From positions 215,495 through 279,494 of the forward strand of contig NZ_WUUL01000005.1 of the NCBI RefSeq assembly GCF_009831235.1: a stretch of 64,000 nt of DNA, read 5' to 3'. The stretch comes from Shimazuella alba (GTDB taxonomy: Bacteria; Bacillota; Bacilli; Thermoactinomycetales; Thermoactinomycetaceae). Below the pieces are notes generated by a model. It was given only the letters and a program-made list of their open reading frames with translations. It had not been told where the DNA came from and searched no databases. Of this stretch, positions 27,867 through 36,019 are shown piece after piece. Position numbers and translations under genes: made by a program. Position 1 is the stretch's first letter. Each line of letters begins with the position of its first letter.

Positions 27867-28015
27867 TCTTTTCTAGTTTAATCAGGAAACAGAAAAAGAT
27901 CTACAAAACTCTCTCCATCACGAAACAGCTAAATACTTCCATTTTGTATCACTTTAACACTACATGACATAGATGAACATGCATGAATATGTTGTGTCTT
28001 CTCTCTTTAGAGAGA

Positions 28016-28021
28016 TATAAT
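28016..28021 (+). promoter_or_regulatory. -10 box of the third paralogue
   Basis: TATAAT with TTGTGT 18 bases upstream (27992-27997); the ATG is about 30 bases downstream after CTGGAGGAC. Confidence 0.6.
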
Positions 28022-28053
28022 AAAAATGCCCTATTTCATGAACTGGAGGACAG

Positions 28054-28455
28054 ATGTCTAACTGGAAGCTGGGAATTCCCGAAGTTGTCTGGCCCGAAAA
28101 TGAGGCCCATGTGCATTATGCGGGTAACTATGGAGCTCTTCGCTCCCATGAGCAAGTGCGTATTGTCATTGAGCCCGAAGGTAATCCTTTCAAGTGGGAG
28201 AAGAGCATCATCCGCTGTACAGGGATGTATGTTTCTCTCAGTCACTACGTAAGTGATCGCGAAGAACAGTATGTCTCGTTCACGCTTCATGCTGGACAGA
28301 CATTCTCTCTTAAGGAAGGGGACACCTTCTTCCAGATCATCACCAATGGCAAGGAAGATCAATTTGACTTCTTCTGTCGTCACAAGGTATTTGTTCCTGG
28401 GAGAGAGAAGCTGAAGAGTCTCGTCAAGCAAATCGAAAGCGAGCACATCTGCTGA
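28054..28455 (+). CDS. GC-rich orphan, paralogue family member 3 (133 aa)
   Basis: Third member of the beta-rich family with 16338 and 16852. Shared pieces are NYGALR, RIVIEP, MYVSLSH, QYVSFTL, GQTFSL and FFQIITNGK. GGAGG lies 5 bases before the ATG. Its terminator arm is identical to that of member 2 although the genes are 11 kb apart, which argues that the whole unit including the terminator was duplicated or moved. Function unknown; no signal peptide or membrane helix. Confidence 0.8.
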   Translation: MSNWKLGIPEVVWPENEAHVHYAGNYGALRSHEQVRIVIEPEGNPFKWEKSIIRCTGMYVSLSHYVSDREEQYVSFTLHAGQTFSLKEGDTFFQIITNGKEDQFDFFCRHKVFVPGREKLKSLVKQIESEHIC

Positions 28456-28470
28456 TAACCCAGTTGAAAA

Positions 28471-28496
28471 GACCGGACTCCTTGTAGAGTCCGGTC
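28471..28496 (+). terminator. GC-rich terminator hairpin
   Basis: GACCGGACTC/GAGTCCGGTC with 6-nt loop; little U-tract. Confidence 0.8.
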
Positions 28497-28531
28497 GCTG
28501 CATATATATTATATTCTAGCAAAATGAACTT

Positions 28532-29457
28532 ATATCTTTTTCATACTCGAATACCCATTTCTTACAATTTCTTCAATGAATTCCCCATTTACCATATACT
28601 CTGATCCTGTCACAAAAGATGCTTGATCAGAAGCAAGAAATGCGATTACAGTTGCAACTTCTTCTGGTTTTCCCAATCATTCTAACGGTAGTTGACACAC
28701 ATTTTTAGCAAAGTGTTCGATTGCTGCTTCTTTCTCCATGTTATATTGATCAGCCAATCCATCTGCAAATCCACCGTATTGATCTCTTGACAACTCCACA
28801 CGGCTAAAGCCATGGAATTCTTGGGTAATCCTTGGTACTCCGCCCCACGGTAAGTTATCTTCTACCTTCTTGCAAAATGTTTTTGGCTGCATTGATATCT
28901 CGGTCATGGTGTTCCCTGCAATTGGGGCATGTCCATGTTCGTAGCTTCAGTTGCTTCACTCTTTATTTCGATTATAGATCATATGTTTGCATTTATCGAG
29001 GATATCCAAAAAAATGCCCGCTGCGAGAGGACACAAAGTTAACTCTCGTCTGACGCTCGTTTGCATCCACGATTAAAACCGTGGGTTTTCTCGCTCGCTA
29101 TGATCATATGAGGAAGAGCAGCACGAGTAACCCGTTCCATACTCATGAAGTTGGTATTCATCACATATCCCAATCCTCATCACTCACTGGAGCAATTCCT
29201 ACGTTATTTACCAAAATGTCAATCTGACCAAATGTAGCCATAGCTGTCTGAATTAGAGTATCCGGCCCTTTTGGTGTACTCAAATCAATGAATGTGGCAA
29301 TGAGATTGTCCGATGAAACTGCTTCTAATTGATCAATCCGACGTCTTACCCCTACTACTCTTGCTCCTTCTTTAAGAGAAGTTTGGTTGTTTCGAGTCCA
29401 ATACCTGTATTTTTCCAGTCACTACTACCACTATTCCCTCTAAATGCAAAGCCATTG
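28532..29457 (-). pseudogene. Short-chain dehydrogenase/reductase pseudogene interrupted by a MITE
   Basis: On the minus strand the 5' part (29110-29457) shows a Rossmann start, DILVNNVGIAP and ERVTRAALPHM. The 3' part (28532-28796) shows [32 protein letters not shown]. Frames are broken, the middle containing the catalytic Tyr-x3-Lys is missing, and a 305-bp TnpB-derived element fills the gap. It was a 3-oxoacyl-ACP-reductase-like SDR and is now dead. Confidence 0.85.
28797..29101 (-). mobile_element. Internally deleted TnpB element (MITE-like)
   Basis: It has the same right end as the intact IS (TTGACAACTCC, then an imperfect hairpin and ATTCTTGGGTAATCC) and the same left end (GTGGGTTTTCTCGCTCGC), with about 75 codons of the tnpB 3' end between them. 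The guide-RNA scaffold region is retained, while the TnpB protein is lost. Confidence 0.82.
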
Positions 29458-29633
29458 TAATCATCCTTTTTTTATATTTCTTAAAATGCTATCTATCATC
29501 AGAAAGCAATCGGTTTTTTAACTGAGTGATATAAAATCATATGTACTAAATAATTAGTGTAAAGGTATTAAAATTTGATCTGGATTTAACGTCAATATTG
29601 TTTAATATATTAGTTTATTGGTAATTTAGATGT

Positions 29634-29662
29634 TTGAGCTACTAATGAATATATGCTATGAT
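29634..29662 (+). promoter_or_regulatory. Promoter of the ArsR regulator, apparently leaderless
   Basis: TTGAGC (29634-29639), 17-bp spacer, TATGAT (29657-29662). The ATG begins 7 bases past the -10, so transcription should start at or next to the start codon. Confidence 0.6.
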
Positions 29663-29668
29663 TCTTTC

Positions 29669-29983
29669 ATGAGAAAACCATATCAACCATCCATAAACGA
29701 TATTAAGTTGACTACTGTCCTCCATTCACTTAGCGACCCTAGGCGATTTCAAATCGTCAAGAGCCTCCAAGAGAATAAGGAACAAAACTGTGCGGTGTAC
29801 CATGATTTGATGCCCAAATCAACTTTGACTCATCACTTGAAAGTTCTTAGAGAGGCAGGTGTAGCGAAAGTAAGGATAGAAGGCACACAGCACTTTTATT
29901 CTTTGCGATTAGAAGAGCTGGAACAATTATTTCCTGGACTGATGCCAGCGATTTTACAAGTTAAATCTGAGTTAATCGAGTAA
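29669..29983 (+). CDS. ArsR-family winged-helix regulator
   Basis: About 104 residues: LHSLSDPRRFQIVKSL, then the HTH region around STLTHHLKVLREAGV, then a wing (RIEGTQHFYSLR). No metal-binding Cys pair of the classical CxCxxC kind; one Cys (NCAVYHDL) only. I start at ATG 29669 (MRKPYQPS) because the promoter's -10 lies just before it; upstream codons are inside the promoter. It faces the SDR pseudogene, which was probably its former divergent target. Confidence 0.88.
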   Translation: MRKPYQPSINDIKLTTVLHSLSDPRRFQIVKSLQENKEQNCAVYHDLMPKSTLTHHLKVLREAGVAKVRIEGTQHFYSLRLEELEQLFPGLMPAILQVKSELIE

Positions 29984-30006
29984 AGACTCCCAATCGGGAG
30001 TCTTTT
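29983..30006 (+). terminator. Terminator after the ArsR gene
   Basis: AAAGACTCCC/GGGAGTCTTTT stem with short loop. Confidence 0.85.
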
Positions 30007-30008
30007 CG

Positions 30009-30305
30009 TATGATAAGATCGTACAGTTACAAGTAAACGGAATGATCATTTATATATAATGGATTGCAGTACCAGAACGAGCAATCATTTGGTAGAAATA
30101 ATTCTGTTCATAAAATAAACCAGTTCATTCATCTATTGGTTTAAACATATTTTGAAGCTGGCAGAGACAAATCTCGTATCACATATAAAGCTATGGTAAG
30201 ACAAGGGGAGTAATCACAATCAAATGAATTGGTTATTACTTTTGACAGCATGATTCACTTAGCGACATTTATTTATCATTTATATTTCTACATTATTTAC
30301 GCATA
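30009..30305. other. Non-coding stretch between ArsR and orphan F
   Basis: AT-rich, no frame with a ribosome site, no repeat recognised. Confidence 0.5.
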
Positions 30306-30335
30306 GTGCCCGACAGAGAAGTTCTCCCTCGGGCA
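30306..30335 (-). terminator. GC-rich hairpin after orphan F
   Basis: GTGCCCGA/TCGGGCAC arms with a 14-nt loop; no U-tract. Confidence 0.55.
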
Positions 30336-30379
30336 CACGACACTTGCAGCGCACTGGGGGAATCAGGGGAAACAGAGAA

Positions 30380-30862
30380 TTACCTCTTCACCCCGATCAT
30401 CTCCAACAGACCGTCCTCACGAAGGTAGAGCTGGTTGAAGTATCCTTCAAATGCGAGGTTGACGATCTCCCAGTAGCTACCTTCCTCTTCCACTCGCCGG
30501 GTGATCCTGCATCCGGCGAACCTTATCTGGATGTTGGACTCCATCACAGAGAGGGAAAGAAACTTTCCGAAGATCGAGCGAGCCGTTACCGAACCATCTT
30601 CTTCGACACTGAAGGTTGTGTTGAAGTAACGATATTCGATCACCTTGGCGAGAACCTTGCCAAAGTTGCCGTAACACAGCTCCGCCTTCTCACAGAGGTT
30701 CTTCGGGTTGTTTGATCCGACCACACCGTAGTTGCTACCACCGACTCGGACCTTTTTGGCGATGGCAGTACCGTAGTTGGTACTACAAATGCCAACGAAT
30801 TCGGAAGCAGTTACCGGGGTGTCTGCTTTGTTGTCACCCTCGATGACACAACGCTCATCCAT
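30380..30862 (-). CDS. GC-rich orphan protein F (160 aa), function unknown
   Basis: Unrecognised. Gly- and Asn-rich N-terminal half (NYGTAIAK, NYGVVGSNN, CYGNFGK) with repeated N-Y/F-G motifs, then a beta-rich C-terminal half. I start at ATG 30862, preceded by GAAGGG; the frame extends to a TTG at 30883 without better support. A TATACT -10-like box lies upstream. The composition is GC-rich against AT-rich flanks. No membrane segment. Confidence 0.72.
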   Translation of the reverse strand: MDERCVIEGDNKADTPVTASEFVGICSTNYGTAIAKKVRVGGSNYGVVGSNNPKNLCEKAELCYGNFGKVLAKVIEYRYFNTTFSVEEDGSVTARSIFGKFLSLSVMESNIQIRFAGCRITRRVEEEGSYWEIVNLAFEGYFNQLYLREDGLLEMIGVKR

Positions 30863-30899
30863 CTTCCTGATCCCTTCACCCAACTAGCCACAAATTGTC

Positions 30900-31271
30900 G
30901 TGTGACTAGAAACTGATCGTTTCTACTAAGATCAGTATATATTAACCCAAGGTAAAAAACGATTTAGAAATATTTTCACAAATGGCTTTCGTTTTGCTTG
31001 AATGGATAAATTTCAATGATTTGTTATTCGCCATCATTGTTCTTTCCTTATGTATTAGTTCTGTGGTCTTGGATACTTTTTGAATTAACTCTTTGTGTGC
31101 CAAAGAATGAAGGTAAATGACCATGGAATAGCTTGAAAAGATGCTGGGTTTTTCGATCCGTTCTATATGCTATAACGGAAAGGATTCTTCTTCGTATAGG
31201 TCAGTAGCTCTTACTCTTCTAATTTTTATTCATAAACTAGAAAGAAAAATGAACCTGACAGGCGGTGATGA
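30900..31271. other. Non-coding stretch upstream of the YheC/D-like gene
   Basis: Holds the promoter of orphan F at its left end. A 60-codon minus-strand frame at 30942-31124 has no ribosome site and no recognisable product, so I do not call it. Confidence 0.4.
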
Positions 31272-32009
31272 GTGTTGCTAAAGGAGATAAGTAAAATAGA
31301 CAATGCGAAAATCCTCTCTAGAAACAGATATGTTGCCTCTCATATTCCTGAGTATCACTTTCTATCGAGGGCGAGTCTACGATCGATGCTAAACAAATAC
31401 CATACTGTCTATTTAAAACCAAATAACTCTTGCCAAGGAAAAGGTGTGATTCGTATTGATCGAAGATCGAAACATTACCTTGTAAAGCCAAGAGACCGAA
31501 ATAAAACGTACCGGCTTGCGACTATAGACAGCTTAATGCATTGTATTCAACAAGAAAAAATGAAACGTCCCTATTTAATCCAACGAGGCATCGATAGTTA
31601 TACGAATAAAGGACGATTATTTGATATTCGCTCACATTTGCTGCGAATCAATGGAAATTGGGAATTAGGTGCTATTATCGGGCGCGTTGCCACAAAACGT
31701 GGAGTAACTACAAATGCATACAGCGGAGGAACCCCTGTCCCTATTCGACCTCTGTTAGCTGATCATTTGGGATTAGATGAGAAACAACAAGAAATTTATA
31801 TCGATGAATTAACCGAACTGTCGTTACAAGCAACAAAAACGTTTGGGAAGGCTTTTCCGAAGTGGACAGAGTTTGGATTAGACATTGGTATCGACAAAAA
31901 AGGAAAATTATGGATTTATGAGATCAATATCAAACCGGGAATGTATGTATTCCGCAAGGATCGACCCTCTCATCAACGAATCATGCAGATGAAGAAATTA
32001 AAATCATAG
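31272..32009 (+). CDS. YheC/YheD-family ATP-grasp protein (spore coat-associated)
   Basis: ATP-grasp-like fold: YLKPNNSCQGKGVIRI, then FDIRSHLLRINGNWELGAIIGRVA, GLDIGIDKKGKLWIYEINIKPG at the metal-binding end. Close to the YheC/YheD group, linked in Bacillus to the endospore coat. GTG start at 31272 (MLLKEISK) with GGCGGTGA upstream. At 245 aa it is shorter than the two-domain YheC/D proteins, matching just the ATP-grasp half. Confidence 0.85.
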   Translation: MLLKEISKIDNAKILSRNRYVASHIPEYHFLSRASLRSMLNKYHTVYLKPNNSCQGKGVIRIDRRSKHYLVKPRDRNKTYRLATIDSLMHCIQQEKMKRPYLIQRGIDSYTNKGRLFDIRSHLLRINGNWELGAIIGRVATKRGVTTNAYSGGTPVPIRPLLADHLGLDEKQQEIYIDELTELSLQATKTFGKAFPKWTEFGLDIGIDKKGKLWIYEINIKPGMYVFRKDRPSHQRIMQMKKLKS

Positions 32010-32022
32010 AAGATAACAGCAT

Positions 32023-32055
32023 CAGTGGCAATACCTGTGATAAGTATTGCCACTG
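32023..32055 (+). terminator. Hairpin after the YheC/D-like gene
   Basis: Perfect 12-bp stem CAGTGGCAATAC/GTATTGCCACTG, weak U-tract. Confidence 0.7.
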
Positions 32056-32074
32056 AGTTGTATCAGCGTATATT

Positions 32075-32420
32075 TGATCCTAAAGCGCGAAGAAACAGTT
32101 CAAAGTCCTTCTTATTTCCCGTTCGCATAGTTTTCGGGACCCTCATCTAGCATAGCGAGAGCCTTTTCATTTTCGGCAAGATGTTTCGTCTCATTTCGAG
32201 TCTGGATTCTTGCCATAAAATCATGGATCGCAAGGATAGGGACTGATCAAAAAGCTTCTTTACCTCCATCAATGCAGGTCTGTAAATGATCCATGCAGCA
32301 GATCGACCCATACTAGTCACAATTCCTCATAAACTCATCCATCCCAAAATGATTCATGGAAATTCCATGTAGCCAGTAGCTTTTTGAAACCGGCTGGATG
32401 AGCTTGTATCCTTATTTATT
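32075..32420 (-). pseudogene. Possible decayed gene on the minus strand
   Basis: Short frame pieces such as TRNETKHLAENEKALAML followed by DEGPENYANGK then a stop (near 32115) look protein-like, but no intact frame connects them and no family is recognised. The rest of the interval shows nothing else. Confidence 0.3.
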
Positions 32421-32455
32421 GTACTCCTCCACTGAAAAAAGGAAAATGTTTCTTT

Positions 32456-33454
32456 CTATCTTTCTGCTCGATCATAGGCTATAGGAGTTTCCATCATCTT
32501 TTTCACTTCTGCTGGTTGATGGGTCTTCCCCAATACCCACATTAATTTAGCTACGATCGCTTCTGTGTTCATATTTCTCGTATGAATAATACTTTTTTCT
32601 ACGATTTTTCGTCCAACTTCATATAAATGTAAATCTTCTCCTTCTTCTAAGCATTGCGTTGTGATAACTACTGCAATTCCTGCATCAAGCAGCTTCTCGA
32701 TTTTAGGCAAAAGATTACGACCGAGAATCGGGATACCTCCACTTCCAAAGCTCTCAATAATAACTCCTTTGTAATGATGGTGAAGGGGATAATCTAATAT
32801 GTCTGGATGAAACCCAGGATATATTTTCACGACTAGCACATTCGTACAAAGGGAAGTGTCACATACTAACGGCTGATTGTCGTTTATTGGTTTTTCGAAT
32901 GGATATGTCACTTGGGTTCCATCTACATAACCAATATAAGGGTGATTGATGCTTTCAAATGCATCATAACTTTTTGTCTTCACCTTCACCGCTCGTGTGC
33001 CTTGAATTACCCTACCATCAAAGACAACAAACACACCATTTATCTCTTCACAGGCAAATCGAATTGCATCTTGCAAATTTCGTTTTGCATCCGTTGGCTC
33101 AAAGCTCATTGGAACCTGCGAACCTGTTAAAACAATCGGTTTACTCCCCTTTTGCAACAAATACGACAGAGCAGCAGAAGTATACGCCATTGTATCCGTA
33201 CCATGTGTGATCACAAAGCCATCATACTGTGCATAATGATCACGAATTGCCTCTGCGATGATAATCCATGATTCTGGTTGCATATTGGTACTGTCGATAT
33301 TCATCAAGAGCTTGCTATCTAGTTGGTAAAGCGGGGGAATTTTGTCTACGAAGGAAAGTAATTCATCTGGTTCCATACTAGGAGCCAATCCCATATCTCC
33401 TTGGAGCGATGCAATTGTTCCACCTGTTGCAAGCAATAATAGCTTTTTCTTCAA
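32456..33454 (-). CDS. ansA: L-asparaginase, type I
   Basis: A 332-residue asparaginase with both active-site threonine motifs: ATGGTIAS (Thr13) at the N terminus and [15 protein letters not shown]. No signal peptide, so cytoplasmic. It hydrolyses asparagine to aspartate and ammonia. A single gene. Confidence 0.93.
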   Translation of the reverse strand: MKKKLLLLATGGTIASLQGDMGLAPSMEPDELLSFVDKIPPLYQLDSKLLMNIDSTNMQPESWIIIAEAIRDHYAQYDGFVITHGTDTMAYTSAALSYLLQKGSKPIVLTGSQVPMSFEPTDAKRNLQDAIRFACEEINGVFVVFDGRVIQGTRAVKVKTKSYDAFESINHPYIGYVDGTQVTYPFEKPINDNQPLVCDTSLCTNVLVVKIYPGFHPDILDYPLHHHYKGVIIESFGSGGIPILGRNLLPKIEKLLDAGIAVVITTQCLEEGEDLHLYEVGRKIVEKSIIHTRNMNTEAIVAKLMWVLGKTHQPAEVKKMMETPIAYDRAER

Positions 33455-33659
33455 ACCTGATCCCTCCTCTTTACCTATGTACGAAAATTGTTGCTTTCAT
33501 GTTTATCATTAATCTTTCTGTTCAAGCTCTGAATATACAATATCTTGCATTCGACCAAATAAAAAAATTGAGAACCAATTTGGTAACTCAAATCCATTTT
33601 TCCACAAAGTTCAGACCATATTTTCCTTTAAAACGAAGTTTTCTAGTTTTCCAAGCGCT

Positions 33660-33893
33660 TTATGCATAAGTTCCGATGTTCTTGCAATATGCAAGAATTT
33701 TACTTTCTGTTTCATTCTCTTCAAAAAGCTTCTTTTTCAAATTTATCTTTTTCTCATCATTTAAGCCGATCAGGAATCCCAGTTGATCCATCAGTATATT
33801 CATCATTTTTCTTTGTTGATAGGAAGTGTTTTGCTCACTCCCATTTGCCATCCTTGACTCTACTTGGTCAAACCTATTTGGAATAGCACGCAT
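33660..33893 (-). CDS. Small hypothetical protein (77 aa) downstream of ridA
   Basis: Begins 3 bases after the RidA stop with only a weak GAAGAAGTG site, so reinitiation would be needed. Charged, helical and Lys/Glu-rich. No family recognised. The AT content matches the chromosome. Confidence 0.45.
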   Translation of the reverse strand: MRAIPNRFDQVESRMANGSEQNTSYQQRKMMNILMDQLGFLIGLNDEKKINLKKKLFEENETESKILAYCKNIGTYA

Positions 33894-33896
33894 TTT

Positions 33897-34292
33897 TCAC
33901 TTCTTCACTGCTGCAATCGCTTCGATTTCGACAAGAAACTTAGGATGTGCTAAAGCATGAACGACCAAAACAGTTACTGCTGTTGGATGATTCCATCCTT
34001 CTATTTTTCTTGCTGCAAGAAATGCGTCTTGAATGGAATGACCTTGAACGATATAAATCGTTAGTTTAACTACATCTTTTGGAGTCGCATTTGCAGCAGA
34101 CAGTGCTGTAGTGACATTACGCATAGCTTGTTCTGTTTGAGTACCTAAATCATCTCCAATAATTTTTCCATCCGTATTTACTGCATTTTGTCCACCTACA
34201 TAGATGGTCTTTCCAGATCCTTCTACTGTTACTACTTGAGAAAAGGCAGGATTGCAATGAAGAGTTGTTGGGTTTACATGTGTAATTTTCAT
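33897..34292 (-). CDS. RidA/YjgF-family protein
   Basis: A 131-residue Rid protein: GKTIYVGGQNAVNTDG, TEQAMRNVTTALSAA, VVKLTIYIVQG, and the C-terminal HPKFLVEIEAIA. The Arg of the canonical RidA active site (RxxVxV) is not present, as the end reads TAVTVLVVHALAHPKFLVEIE, so enamine-deaminase activity is doubtful and it fits a Rid1-7 type subgroup. ATG 34292 sits 7 bases past a TATAAT box, so the mRNA is probably leaderless. Longer upstream frames run through the promoter and are rejected. Confidence 0.88.
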   Translation of the reverse strand: MKITHVNPTTLHCNPAFSQVVTVEGSGKTIYVGGQNAVNTDGKIIGDDLGTQTEQAMRNVTTALSAANATPKDVVKLTIYIVQGHSIQDAFLAARKIEGWNHPTAVTVLVVHALAHPKFLVEIEAIAAVKK

Positions 34293-34298
34293 GGTCTG

Positions 34299-34326
34299 AT
34301 TATAGCACTTTATTTTCAAATTGTAA
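34299..34326 (-). promoter_or_regulatory. Promoter of the RidA gene, apparently leaderless
   Basis: TTACAA (34321-34326) - 16 bp - TATAAT (34299-34304) on the minus strand; the ATG starts 7 bases beyond. Confidence 0.7.
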
Positions 34327-34337
34327 CCCTTTATAAT
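34309..34337 (+). promoter_or_regulatory. Promoter of the CGNR gene, overlapping the RidA promoter
   Basis: TATAAT at 34332-34337 with a weak TTTATT 17 bases upstream. The ATG at 34344 starts 7 bases past the -10. It overlaps the divergent RidA promoter, so the two cannot be occupied together. Confidence 0.6.
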
Positions 34338-34343
34338 GGTGTC

Positions 34344-34925
34344 ATGTTGAAAAAAAATAGCACTACACAAAAACCTTGGTCTGAAAGAATGCTGTTTGTT
34401 TCTGGGAGAATAAGCTTGGATTTGGCACATACAGGTGGGAAAGGAGCAGCAAAGGCATTTGAACGTCTCCATACTCCAGAGTCGTTGGCAACGTGGTTTG
34501 CAGAGAGTGATCTTCAGCTGCATGGAGTAAAAGTAAATCAATCCGATCTCAGCCTTGCTTATGATTTACGCGAAGCAATCTGGAACATAGCCAATGACAT
34601 ACGAGAAGAAAATACAGTCGAAAAAAAGTATGTAGAAATCATTAATGATATAGCTGCTTATCCTACATTAATTTCATCATTGAGTTTGGATGGAAAAAAT
34701 CAAGATTGGGTTGTTCCTATAAAAGCGAAATCTATTTTATCGATGATTGCACGTGACGCAATTAAACTTTTCGCGGATAAAAAAATACAAATTCAGCAAT
34801 GCTCCAACCCAACTTGCCCTCTTCTTTTTGTCGATACCTCCCGACCGAAAAAACGCAGGTGGTGTTCAATGGAACGATGTGGAAATATAACCAAAGTATC
34901 TCGATACCGAAAGAAAGATCGCTGA
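34344..34925 (+). CDS. CGNR zinc-finger (ABATE domain) regulator
   Basis: 193 residues. The N-terminal ABATE-like domain has FVSGRISLDLAHTGG. The C-terminal zinc finger has C-x4-C (CSNPTC), then RRWCSMERCGN, the defining CGNR-type motif. Such proteins are presumed DNA-binding stress regulators. It is divergent from RidA through an overlapping promoter pair, which makes RidA its likely target. Confidence 0.9.
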   Translation: MLKKNSTTQKPWSERMLFVSGRISLDLAHTGGKGAAKAFERLHTPESLATWFAESDLQLHGVKVNQSDLSLAYDLREAIWNIANDIREENTVEKKYVEIINDIAAYPTLISSLSLDGKNQDWVVPIKAKSILSMIARDAIKLFADKKIQIQQCSNPTCPLLFVDTSRPKKRRWCSMERCGNITKVSRYRKKDR

Positions 34926-34932
34926 AATAACA

Positions 34933-34966
34933 AAAATGCTTAGAGACTCTACTCTAAGCATTTTTT
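34933..34966 (+). terminator. Terminator after the CGNR gene
   Basis: AAAATGCTTAGAG/CTCTAAGCATTTT arms; serves both directions. Confidence 0.88.
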
Positions 34967-34990
34967 CACATCATTATATAGGTTACATTG

Positions 34991-35881
34991 CTAGTGGATA
35001 TCCCGCTTTTTAAAGCTTTCTCCCCTGACTTCATGAATATTACCGATTGCGAGAAAAGCTGCTGGATCGATATCTTCGACAATTGCCTTCAGTTTTGCTT
35101 CTTCTAGACGAGTAACCACACAAAAGATCACTTTTTTATTGTCTCCTGTGTAAGCTCCTTCGCCTTTTAGATACGTTACACCACGTCCTAAACGATTTAA
35201 GATCGTTTCTCCTAATTCCTCGGACTTTTCACTGATGATCCAGATAGATTTGGTTTCCTCAAATCCTTCAATCGTAATATCAATCATTTTGAAAGCAATA
35301 AAATAAGCGATTAACGAATACATCGCACGATCCCAACCGAACACAAATCCCGCACTTCCAAGGATAAAAAGGTTGAAAAACATGACAGTCTGACCTACTG
35401 AAAAGGGAATGCTTTTATTAAACATAATAGCAAGGATTTCAGTTCCATCCAGTGATCCTCCATAACGAATGACTAAGCCAACTCCGACTCCCAATATGAT
35501 TCCACCAAATACAGCAGCTAATAACGGATCTTCTGTCAATGGTGGAACAGGATGCAACCAAGCAGTTCCGATCGACATCACGATAACACCAAACAAGGTG
35601 GAAATAGCAAATGTTTTCCCAATCTGTTTATATCCCAGAAAGAAAAACGGCAAGTTAAGAATAAATAAGAAAATTCCTAAACTCCATCCCGAAAGGTGAG
35701 ATGCCATGATAGAGATACCAACAATTCCACCATCGATAACTTGGTTCGGCACTAAGAAAATCTCCAGACCAATTGCTACCAGCATTGCTCCCAGTAAAAT
35801 CAATGTTCCCCGTTTCAATAACTTTGTGGTTGTTAATTTTTTATGACTTGTTTTTTCAATTGTAGATACAGCTTCTCCCAC
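34991..35881 (-). CDS. YitT-family membrane protein (DUF161/DUF2179)
   Basis: Five to six membrane helices (LILLGAMLVAIGLEIFLVP..., FGGIILGVGVGLVIRYGGSLDGTEI) followed by the C-terminal DUF2179 domain (KKVIFCVVTRLEEAKL). 296 aa from a GTG start at 35881, which has AGGAGGAA 7 bases upstream. Function in Bacillus unknown, probably transport. A longer frame upstream to 35938 has no ribosome site. Confidence 0.92.
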   Translation of the reverse strand: MGEAVSTIEKTSHKKLTTTKLLKRGTLILLGAMLVAIGLEIFLVPNQVIDGGIVGISIMASHLSGWSLGIFLFILNLPFFFLGYKQIGKTFAISTLFGVIVMSIGTAWLHPVPPLTEDPLLAAVFGGIILGVGVGLVIRYGGSLDGTEILAIMFNKSIPFSVGQTVMFFNLFILGSAGFVFGWDRAMYSLIAYFIAFKMIDITIEGFEETKSIWIISEKSEELGETILNRLGRGVTYLKGEGAYTGDNKKVIFCVVTRLEEAKLKAIVEDIDPAAFLAIGNIHEVRGESFKKRDIH

Positions 35882-36019
35882 AACGCATTCCTCCTTATTT
35901 TCTCGTCTGATAGTTAATAGGCTGCTACAAGAAGACACATGCTTTGGCTGAAAGGGAAAGAAAACGTTTCCAAATAATCTGAGTACAGGGAGGAAAGCAA
36001 ATAAGAGAATAATGATTGC

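Noticed and set aside
30942..31124. Minus-strand 60-codon frame
   Set aside because: No ribosome site, no family, no terminator; treated as non-coding spacer.
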